Shown piece after piece: positions 1-5,285 of a stretch of 8,050 bases of DNA. Within the stretch, counting starts at the first letter, position 1. Each line of letters begins with the position of its first letter. The notes under the pieces were generated by a model that worked only from the letters and a program-made list of their open reading frames with translations, did no database searches and had not been told where the DNA came from. Source of the stretch: Treponema sp. GTDB taxonomy: Bacteria > Spirochaetota > Spirochaetia > Treponematales > Treponemataceae. Where the stretch lies: the NCBI GenBank assembly GCA_014804085.1, contig JAAVAM010000017.1, positions 38,627-46,676 of the forward strand, given 5' to 3'. Position numbers and translations under genes: made by a program.

Positions 1-298
1 TCCATTTTCCCACGTCCTTGAACCGCGTGATGAGCGAAAGCCCGTACACGATATGGCGGATATTCACGAACATTTCCGCGAGCAGGATCGCGGCAAGCGG
101 CGTACCCGCCGCGAACAACGCCACCGCCATGTACTCGCCCGCGCCCGCATACATGAACAGGCTCATCACCGCAGAAAGCCACCACGGATAGCCCGCGTTC
201 ACCAGCATCAGCCCGAACGGAATGCCGATAGCGATATAGCCGAAAAACACGGGGATTGTCGTCCTCGCCGCCCTGCGGAAATGCACCTGACTAAGCAT
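1..298 (-). CDS. azlC: AzlC family branched-chain amino-acid exporter subunit, N-terminal part (truncated by window edge)
   Basis: The minus strand is open from an ATG at 298 to the window edge, giving 99 codons. The peptide begins MLSQVHFRRAARTTIP and continues through hydrophobic segments at about residues 14-34, 40-60 and 62-76. It contains FFGYIAIGIPFGLML, MSLFMYAGAGEYM and VNIRHIVYGLSL. The last two match the conserved S-x-x-x-x-A-G and N-x-R-H-x-x-Y-G signatures of AzlC proteins, which are usually about 230 residues, so this is roughly the first 40%. Known role of the family: AzlC is the large membrane subunit which, with small AzlD, exports branched-chain amino acids and analogues such as azaleucine. 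An azlD partner would lie beyond position 1. The start is not certain, because no clear ribosome site precedes 298; an in-frame TTG at 337 would add 13 residues. I am confident of the family and less so of the substrate. Confidence 0.85.
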   Translation of the reverse strand, partial: MLSQVHFRRAARTTIPVFFGYIAIGIPFGLMLVNAGYPWWLSAVMSLFMYAGAGEYMAVALFAAGTPLAAILLAEMFVNIRHIVYGLSLITRFKDVGKW

Positions 299-321
299 GC
301 CACCACTGTACTCATTTTCTG

Positions 322-350
322 TTGAATTTTCAAGCAATCTGTGCGATGAT
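322..350 (+). promoter_or_regulatory. Putative sigma-70 promoter for the small membrane protein gene
   Basis: TTGAAT (322-327) and GATGAT (345-350) are separated by exactly 17 bases. Each matches four of six consensus positions. Transcription would begin near 357, leaving a short leader of about 30 bases before the ATG at 387. The call rests on sequence only. Confidence 0.4.
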
Positions 351-374
351 AGCATATAGCACATCACTTCCGAA
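346..374 (-). promoter_or_regulatory. Putative extended -10 promoter for the azlC-like gene
   Basis: On the minus strand, TGC followed by TATCAT (354 down to 346) forms an extended -10 motif. A weak -35-like TTCGGA lies 17 bases further upstream (374-369). The -10 overlaps that of the opposing plus-strand candidate, so the two could not be occupied at once. Evidence is weak. Confidence 0.3.
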
Positions 375-386
375 AGGAGAATTATT

Positions 387-632
387 ATGGTAGCAATGTT
401 AGTCGGTCTTATCCTCATCGCGTTCGCCGTGATTGCCTGTCTGCCCTCCTGCCTGAACTGGGGCACGGACATCATCGCGTTCCTCAAAGGCGCAGCCCCC
501 GTCCTGGCGGCATTCGTCGGCATGATCGCCCTGTTCATCGGCTTTGCGGACATCAAGGACAAAAAAGAGGCGAAAAAAGAAGAGGCGGCAAAGCAGTCGG
601 AAGAAAAATCAACAACCCCTCTGCACGAATAA
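387..632 (+). CDS. Small two-helix membrane protein of unknown function
   Basis: 81 residues. The start is well supported: AGGAG at 375-379 lies seven bases before the ATG. Residues about 2-22 (VAMLVGLILIAFAVIACLPS) and about 35-55 (APVLAAFVGMIALFIGFAD) are strongly hydrophobic and predict two membrane helices joined by a short loop with NWGTD. From residue 55 the protein is highly charged, with lysine/glutamate runs (DKKEAKKEEAAK) ending KSTTPLHE, probably a cytoplasmic tail. Cys18 and Cys22 sit at the end of the first helix. The first segment could be misread as a lipoprotein signal, but it lacks a positively charged N-terminus and a good lipobox. It stands alone between a divergent azlC-like gene and the pot operon, and its codon use fits the region. 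I do not recognise a named family. That it is expressed is likely; its function is unknown. Confidence 0.75.
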   Translation: MVAMLVGLILIAFAVIACLPSCLNWGTDIIAFLKGAAPVLAAFVGMIALFIGFADIKDKKEAKKEEAAKQSEEKSTTPLHE

Positions 633-738
633 GGGCGTTTCCCGCTCGCGCGGGTCGCTCCGTCCGCCTTTCGCCGCGCTCATATGCGGCGCGCCGCGTA
701 CTGCGGGACTTCCATCGCTCATGCGTCGCCACCGCGCA
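633..738. repeat. GC-rich hairpin-forming intergenic element, possible dispersed repeat
   Basis: This stretch starts directly after the preceding stop codon and ends where the sequence turns AT-rich. It holds a perfect 5-bp hairpin (CCCGC 641-645, GCGGG 650-654, four-base loop) and a second stem option pairing GCCGC at 673-677 with GCGGC at 686-690. It also holds a 12-base perfect palindrome (GCGGCGCGCCGC, 686-697). The parts GGGCGTTTCCCGC, GCGGGTCGCTCCGTCCGCC and GGACTTCCATCGCTCATGC have the look of structured intergenic repeats that I recall from Treponema and Bacteroidetes genomes. It has no T-run, so it is not a normal intrinsic terminator. Both strands carry short open frames, which I take as artefacts of high GC. 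The repeat assignment is from memory and cannot be tested inside one copy. Confidence 0.45.
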
Positions 739-768
739 TAATTTTCTGAAAATAATTCCCCAAATATA

Positions 769-797
769 TTGATAACTTTGCGCATTCGTTCTATTGT
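769..797 (+). promoter_or_regulatory. Putative sigma-70 promoter of the pot operon
   Basis: TTGATA (769-774, five of six matches) and TATTGT (792-797, four of six) are spaced by 17 bases in an AT-rich stretch between the GC-rich element and potA. Transcription would start near 804, giving a leader of about 60 bases before the GTG start of potA. I see no operator or riboswitch fold in the leader. Confidence 0.5.
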
Positions 798-866
798 TAG
801 GGCTATGCATTGTTTTCTGCACGAAATCAACATACCTGCGACAGCGGGCTAGGTAGAGGAAAAAGA

Positions 867-2060
867 GTGAAAGGAAGCCAGGTTACCATTGACCACGTGT
901 CAAAGCGATTCGGTGATTTCGTCGCGCTCGACGACGTTACCGTCACGATTAAGCCGGGAGAGTTCTTCTCCCTGCTCGGGCCTTCAGGCTGCGGAAAGAC
1001 CACGTTGCTGCGCATCATCGCCGGATTTGAATTCCCCGACGACGGCGCGGTGCTGTTCGACGACACGAACGTCATTCCGTTCTCACCGAACAAACGGCAG
1101 TCAAACACGGTGTTCCAGACTTACGCGCTCTTCCCGCATTTAAGCGTGTACGACAACGTGGCGTTCCCGCTCAAGCTGAAAAAACTTCCCAAGGCACAAA
1201 TCGACGAAAAAGTGCGCGAGTACCTGCGACTCGTGCAACTGGAAGCGCATATGTTCAAGAAGCCGAACCAGCTTTCCGGCGGGCAACGACAGCGCGTGGC
1301 AATCGCACGCGCGCTCATCAACGAGCCGAAAGTCCTCCTGCTCGACGAGCCGCTGTCCGCGCTTGACGCAAAACTGCGCGCGAACCTGCTCATCGACCTT
1401 GACGCGCTCCATGACAAAATCGGCATCACCTTTATCTACGTGACCCATGACCAGAGCGAGGCGCTCGCGGTGAGCGACCGCATTGCCGTGATGAACAGCG
1501 GGCATGTCTTGCAGGTGGGAACGCCGTTCGAGATTTACGAAAGCCCCGCCACGCAGTTCGTGGCGCAGTTCATCGGCGAGACGAACCTGTTTGAGAGCAC
1601 CGTGGTCAAATGCGAAGAATACAACGTGCCGGGCAAAACCGACATCGAGCACATGGTCACGCTCAACACGCCCGCGCTCGGCATGCAGGCGCAGCTGACA
1701 GGCGAGACGGCGGCGACGCGCGAAGAGGACAAGAATATCCTCGTCACCGACTACGAGCATACCGACGAAGGGCAGAAAGTCGCCTTTACGATCCGCCCCG
1801 AAAAAATCCGCATCACGCTCGAAGAGCCGAAATTCGCGGGGCGCAAGGACATCAACGTGTTCAAGGGCGTGGTCGAAGAGCCGATCTACACGGGATTCCA
1901 GTCGAAATTCTACGTGCGGCTGGAGAACGGCACGATCGTCAAAGTGTTCAAGCAACACATCAACTACCTTGACGAAGGCCCGGAAATCGCATGGAAAGAC
2001 ACCGTGTACATCTCATGGGCGGCGAACGACGGCTACATCGTGGAGGACATCAACAAATGA
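867..2060 (+). CDS. potA: Spermidine/putrescine ABC transporter, ATP-binding protein PotA
   Basis: 397 residues; this is the cytoplasmic ATPase that powers polyamine uptake by PotB/PotC. Visible motifs: Walker A GPSGCGKTT (38-46), Q-loop Gln84 in NTVFQTYALFPHLSVYDNV, signature LSGGQRQRVAIARAL (136-150), Walker B LLLDEP (157-162), D-loop SALD (164-167) and switch His194 in YVTHDQSEA. The part after about residue 235 is a TOBE-type regulatory region with the hallmark FTIRPEKIRI near residues 308-317. A linker of roughly 50 residues before it (PGKTDIEHMVTLNTP onward) seems longer than in enterobacterial PotA (about 378 residues). I chose the GTG at 867 because AGAGGA (855-860) lies six bases upstream and the protein then starts just ahead of the conserved VSKRFGDFVALDDV. 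An in-frame TTG at 810 has no ribosome site. The stop overlaps the potB start (ATGA), as expected for translational coupling. Substrate is inferred from the linked PotD; related CUT1-like importers share this ATPase type. Confidence 0.93.
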   Translation: MKGSQVTIDHVSKRFGDFVALDDVTVTIKPGEFFSLLGPSGCGKTTLLRIIAGFEFPDDGAVLFDDTNVIPFSPNKRQSNTVFQTYALFPHLSVYDNVAFPLKLKKLPKAQIDEKVREYLRLVQLEAHMFKKPNQLSGGQRQRVAIARALINEPKVLLLDEPLSALDAKLRANLLIDLDALHDKIGITFIYVTHDQSEALAVSDRIAVMNSGHVLQVGTPFEIYESPATQFVAQFIGETNLFESTVVKCEEYNVPGKTDIEHMVTLNTPALGMQAQLTGETAATREEDKNILVTDYEHTDEGQKVAFTIRPEKIRITLEEPKFAGRKDINVFKGVVEEPIYTGFQSKFYVRLENGTIVKVFKQHINYLDEGPEIAWKDTVYISWAANDGYIVEDINK

Positions 2061-3097
2061 GCGCGGAACAGGAAAAGACGCAGGTGCGTCCCAAGCAGCC
2101 GTTCCTGCTCAGGCTCGCGGCAAAAGCGCACGGCGCGGCGTACAAGAAAGCGAATCCCGGCCCGTTCTACGCGTATCCCATGGGGCTGTGGTTCACGCTG
2201 TTCTTTGTCGTGCCGCTCGTCATCATCGTGGCGTACTCGTTCATGAAGCGCGATGTGTACGGCGGCGTAGTGCACGAATTCACGCTCAAGGCGTACCAGC
2301 AGATGCTCGTTCCCGCCTACGGCATGATTTTCCTGCGCACGCTGCTCATCACGGCAGTGTCCACGCTCATCACAATTGTGGTCGCGCTTCCCTGCGGCTA
2401 TGCCATGGCGCGCAGCAAATACCAGACGTTCCTGCTCGTGCTCGTGGTCATTCCGTTCCTCACGAACAGCCTTATCCGCATCTTCGCCTGGATGACGATT
2501 CTGGGCGACAACGGACTGCTCAACGCAATCTTCCGCTTTTTCTGGCACATCAAGCACGCGTTCGGCTTTGGCGGCGACGCGTTCGTGCCGCACAAATTCA
2601 TGTTCACCAAGGGCGCGGTCATCCTCGTCAGCGTGTATATGTACCTGCCCTATGCCATCCTGCCGATTTTTACGGCGGTTGACCGCTTTGACTTCAGCCT
2701 GCTCGAAGCCGCGCGCGACCTGGGTGCGACAAAAGCGCAGTCCATGCTCAAAGTGCTTATTCCCGGCATCAAAAGCGGTATCGTGAGCGCGCTCATCTTC
2801 ACGTTCATTCCGATTTTCGGCACGTACACCGTCCCGCAGCTCGTGGGCGGCAAGGACAGCTACATGCTCGGCAACATCATCGTTGATCAGGTGCAGAAAG
2901 TGCGCAACTGGCCGCTCGCGTCCGCGTTCAGCCTAGTGATTACCGCCGTCTCCATGATCGCCATTCTGTGGATGCTCTCAACCAACCGCAAGGAGGCGAG
3001 CCTCAAGAAAGCGGCGGCAAAAGAGGACGCGGCGGCAAGCACGGACGCGCCGATTCTGGCAGCAAGCCTCAAGAAAAGCACAATCGGAGGCGCATGA
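2057..3097 (+). CDS. potB: Spermidine/putrescine ABC transporter, permease PotB
   Basis: 346 residues; one of two inner-membrane channel subunits. It has about six membrane helices, the first being GLWFTLFFVVPLVIIVAYSF. The cytoplasmic EAA loop, which docks on the ATPase, is at residues 217-236 (EAARDLGATKAQSMLKVLIP). The start ATG at 2057 overlaps the potA stop by four bases, and GGAGG at 2042-2046 lies ten bases upstream. An upstream in-frame ATG at 1991 lies wholly inside potA and was rejected. The protein is longer than typical PotB (about 275-285 residues). It has a polar N-terminal extension of about 35 residues, an insertion rich in Phe and His before FVPHKFMFTKGAV, and a lysine/alanine-rich C-terminal tail from about residue 308 (TNRKEASLKKAAAKED). 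These additions are on parts predicted to be non-membrane. Order A-B-C-D supports B rather than C. Confidence 0.92.
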   Translation: MSAEQEKTQVRPKQPFLLRLAAKAHGAAYKKANPGPFYAYPMGLWFTLFFVVPLVIIVAYSFMKRDVYGGVVHEFTLKAYQQMLVPAYGMIFLRTLLITAVSTLITIVVALPCGYAMARSKYQTFLLVLVVIPFLTNSLIRIFAWMTILGDNGLLNAIFRFFWHIKHAFGFGGDAFVPHKFMFTKGAVILVSVYMYLPYAILPIFTAVDRFDFSLLEAARDLGATKAQSMLKVLIPGIKSGIVSALIFTFIPIFGTYTVPQLVGGKDSYMLGNIIVDQVQKVRNWPLASAFSLVITAVSMIAILWMLSTNRKEASLKKAAAKEDAAASTDAPILAASLKKSTIGGA

Positions 3098-3963
3098 TGC
3101 ATTTTAACCCGTACAAACTGTTTATCCGGCGTGGGCGGACGAGTGAGAACGCCAAACACGCCAAGCGCGACTGGAAAAAACGCGCGCCGCAGCTCAGCCT
3201 GTCCAACACCGCCCTGTGCCTGTCGCTGCTGTTCCTGTTCATTCCGCTGTTCGTCATCATTTTCTATTCGTTCAACTCGGCAAAGGACACGACGTTCCAG
3301 CATTTTTCGTTCGTGTGGTACGAAAAACTGCTGTTCGACTCAAAGGATTTGTGGTCCGCGCTGCTCAACAGCCTGCTGGTCGCGCTCACCTCGTCGCTCG
3401 TGGCGACAATCCTGGGGACGCTCGCCGCCATCGGCATATCATGGTACCGCTTTGCGGGCAAGCAGTACATACAGACGCTCGGATTCCTGCCGATGGTGCT
3501 GCCCGAAGTGATTATGGGCGTGTCGCTGCTGATTTTTTTCAGCGGCATCAAGCTTTCGCTCGGGCTGTTCACGATTTTCATCGCGCACACCACGTTCTGC
3601 CTGCCGTTCGTCTACCTCATGGTCAGTGCGCGGCTCGACGAATTCGACTACTCGATCATTGAGGCGAGCCACGACCTGGGCGCGAACGAATGGCAGACGC
3701 TGTTCAAGGTCATCATTCCCGCGATCATGCCCGGCATTGCCGGCGGATTTGCCATGAGCGTCACGATGTCGCTGGAAGATTACGTCATCACCTCACTCGT
3801 CAGCGGACCGGGAAGCACCACGCTCCCACTGTACGTGTACTCGATGATCCGATTCGGCGTAAGCCCGGTGATAAACTCGCTTTCGTTCGTGCTGATCCTT
3901 GCCGTCTGCGTACTCGTGTTCGTGCTGCGCAAAGGTCTCAAGTCGTTCGCCAACGCGCGCTAG
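3097..3963 (+). CDS. potC: Spermidine/putrescine ABC transporter, permease PotC
   Basis: 288 residues; the second channel subunit, partner of PotB. After a basic N-terminus (RRGRTSENAKHAKRDWKKR) the first membrane helix is TALCLSLLFLFIPLFVIIFY, followed by the FNSAKD-type turn common in PotC. The EAA loop is at residues 189-208 (EASHDLGANEWQTLFKVIIP). The later segment SMSLEDYVITSLVSGPGSTT is typical of PotC, where the corresponding region reads S-x-D-D-x-V-x-x-F-x-x-G. Two adjacent ATG codons occur at 3094 and 3097. GGAGG (3086-3090) is three bases from the first and six from the second, so I prefer 3097, which overlaps the potB stop by one base; 3094 would add one Met. The length is close to that of other PotC proteins. 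A 41-base gap with its own ribosome site separates it from potD. Confidence 0.92.
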   Translation: MHFNPYKLFIRRGRTSENAKHAKRDWKKRAPQLSLSNTALCLSLLFLFIPLFVIIFYSFNSAKDTTFQHFSFVWYEKLLFDSKDLWSALLNSLLVALTSSLVATILGTLAAIGISWYRFAGKQYIQTLGFLPMVLPEVIMGVSLLIFFSGIKLSLGLFTIFIAHTTFCLPFVYLMVSARLDEFDYSIIEASHDLGANEWQTLFKVIIPAIMPGIAGGFAMSVTMSLEDYVITSLVSGPGSTTLPLYVYSMIRFGVSPVINSLSFVLILAVCVLVFVLRKGLKSFANAR

Positions 3964-4004
3964 CATACACGGCGCGGCTATTCTTCATATTTTAGGAGCA
4001 CGTC

Positions 4005-5057
4005 ATGCAAAAACGCATCGCTCACCTCGTATCCGCGGCACTGGGATTCGCCGCCGCACTCGCCCTCGCCTCCTGCGCCAAAAAGGACGGCCGGACATTG
4101 TACCTGTACAACTGGACGTACTACACGCCCGATGCCGTGATAGCGCAGTTCGAGCAGGAATTCGGCTGCACGGTCAAAGTGGACAGCTACGCGTCGAACG
4201 AAGAGATGTACGCCAAGCTCCGCGCGGGGGCAAAAGGCTACGACATCGTGGTCCCGTCGCAGGACTACACGTCCATCATGATCAAGCAGGGCATGCTCCG
4301 CGAGCTTGACCAGAGCAAGCTGACCAACCGCGCGCTCATCAACCCCGCCGTGCTGGAAAAAGCGACCTACGACCCCGACATGCGCTATGCCGTCCCGTAC
4401 TATTTCGGTGCGGCGGGCATTGCCGTGAACAAGACAAAGGCGACCGCCCCGTACACCCGCGACTGGAACATCTTTGCCGACACGCAGTTCAGCGGACACG
4501 CCACGATGATGGACGACATGCGCGAAGTGCTCGGCGACGCGCTCGCCTACCTAGGATACAGCGTCAACTCGCTGGACGACGACGCGCTCGATGCCGCCGC
4601 ACGGCTCGTCAGCGACCGCTGGAAGCCCAACCTCGTCAAGTTCGACGCGGAGGGATTCGGCAAGTCGTTCGCGAGCGGCGACTTCTGGCTGTGCCAGGGC
4701 TACGCCGAAGTCATCTACAGCGAAGTGCCGCAGGAAAAATGGGGCGAGATGATCGACTTCTTCATTCCGCAGGAGGGCGGTCCGTCCTACCTCGACAGCA
4801 TGTGCATCCTCAAGGACGCGCCGCACTACGAGCTGGCAAACGAATTCATCAATTTTATCCACCGCCCCCAGATCTACGCGCAGTTCCTTGACGCATTCAA
4901 CTTTCCCTGCTTCGTGAACACGGAGGCGGCGCAGTACATGACGGCAGCCCCGATGTACGATGCGAACGAGCTGACCAACTGCGAGCTGAAAGAAGACCTC
5001 GGCGACGGGCTGGACAAATACAACGCCCGCTGGCAGGAAATCCGCTTCACCGACTGA
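4005..5057 (+). CDS. potD: Spermidine/putrescine-binding lipoprotein PotD
   Basis: 350 residues; the extracytoplasmic receptor that delivers polyamine to PotB/PotC. A signal peptide with basic start (MQKRIAH) and hydrophobic core ends in LAS-Cys24, so the mature protein is probably lipid-anchored; in E. coli PotD is a soluble periplasmic protein. Family landmarks are YNWTYYTP (35-42), YASNEEMYAKLRAG (62-75), YDIVVPSQDY (79-88) and DDMRE (170-174). By my manual alignment Trp37, Thr38, Asp171, Glu174 and Asp264 fall on known polyamine-contact positions of E. coli PotD. Two contact Trp positions appear replaced, by Cys230 (in FWLCQGY) and Tyr262 (in GGPSYLDS). AGGAG at 3994-3998, six bases from the ATG, supports the start. 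Treponema pallidum has a well-studied homologue (Tp0655) that binds putrescine and spermidine, so a polyamine ligand is likely. The gene ends the operon before an intrinsic terminator. Confidence 0.93.
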   Translation: MQKRIAHLVSAALGFAAALALASCAKKDGRTLYLYNWTYYTPDAVIAQFEQEFGCTVKVDSYASNEEMYAKLRAGAKGYDIVVPSQDYTSIMIKQGMLRELDQSKLTNRALINPAVLEKATYDPDMRYAVPYYFGAAGIAVNKTKATAPYTRDWNIFADTQFSGHATMMDDMREVLGDALAYLGYSVNSLDDDALDAAARLVSDRWKPNLVKFDAEGFGKSFASGDFWLCQGYAEVIYSEVPQEKWGEMIDFFIPQEGGPSYLDSMCILKDAPHYELANEFINFIHRPQIYAQFLDAFNFPCFVNTEAAQYMTAAPMYDANELTNCELKEDLGDGLDKYNARWQEIRFTD

Positions 5058-5082
5058 CCCGCGCCACCCCCGCCACGAACAC

Positions 5083-5136
5083 GGACGCACCCGAGCCGCC
5101 CCGCGCGGCAGCAGACCGGGCGCGTCCTGTTTTTTT
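5083..5136 (+). terminator. Branched rho-independent terminator of the pot operon
   Basis: GGACGCACCCG (5083-5093) pairs with CGGGCGCGTCC (5117-5127) in ten of eleven positions, with a single A-C mismatch. A nested GCCGC/GCGGC hairpin (5095-5099 with 5105-5109) occupies the loop. The outer stem is followed by TG and seven T residues (5130-5136). The position, 26 bases after the potD stop, fits the operon end. Confidence 0.8.
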
Positions 5137-5138
5137 GC

Positions 5139-5178
5139 GCGCGCGGATATATTGCCCCGCGCACGGGCGGATTCCCGT
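5139..5178. other. Pair of GC-rich hairpins between potD terminator and lipoprotein gene
   Basis: GCGCGCGG (5139-5146) pairs with CCCCGCGC (5155-5162) with one mismatch around an eight-base AT loop. Directly after it, ACGGG (5163-5167) pairs with CCCGT (5174-5178). No T-run follows either hairpin. They may be remnants of a structured repeat or simply GC-rich chance stems. Confidence 0.3.
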
Positions 5179-5208
5179 CAAAAACGCGCAGAAAGTGGTC
5201 GGTAAACT

Positions 5209-5250
5209 ATAAAAAAAAAACAGTATTTTCTCTTCATTGTATAGTATGAT
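5209..5250 (+). promoter_or_regulatory. Probable promoter region of the 650-residue lipoprotein gene
   Basis: Two overlapping -10 candidates, TATAGT (5240-5245) and TATGAT (5245-5250), each match five of six bases. I see no good -35 at standard spacing, but a run of ten A residues (5211-5220) lies just upstream and could act as an UP-like or curved element. The region is strikingly AT-rich compared with its surroundings. Transcription would start near 5251-5257. Confidence 0.4.
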
Positions 5251-5285
5251 AGGAATATCAGATTATTTCTTGAGGAGGAAATACG

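Noticed and set aside
53..325. A plus-strand open frame of 90 codons.
   Set aside because: It is antisense to the clear AzlC-type frame, Arg/His-rich and without a ribosome site.
633..738. Intrinsic terminator for the 81-residue gene.
   Set aside because: The stems are present but no T-run follows any of them.
810..866. Longer potA starting at TTG 810.
   Set aside because: It lacks a ribosome site and would start within a few bases of the likely transcription start. The GTG at 867 has AGAGGA at good spacing and gives the usual N-terminus.
1140..1958. A long minus-strand open frame of 272 codons opposite potA.
   Set aside because: PotA motifs on the plus strand are unambiguous. The antisense frame is rich in Arg, His, Val and Asp, a typical shadow of GC-rich coding DNA.
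2968..3096. Longer potC starting upstream inside potB.
   Set aside because: The added residues are charged and low in complexity, unlike PotC. The ATG pair at 3094/3097 has a GGAGG directly upstream.
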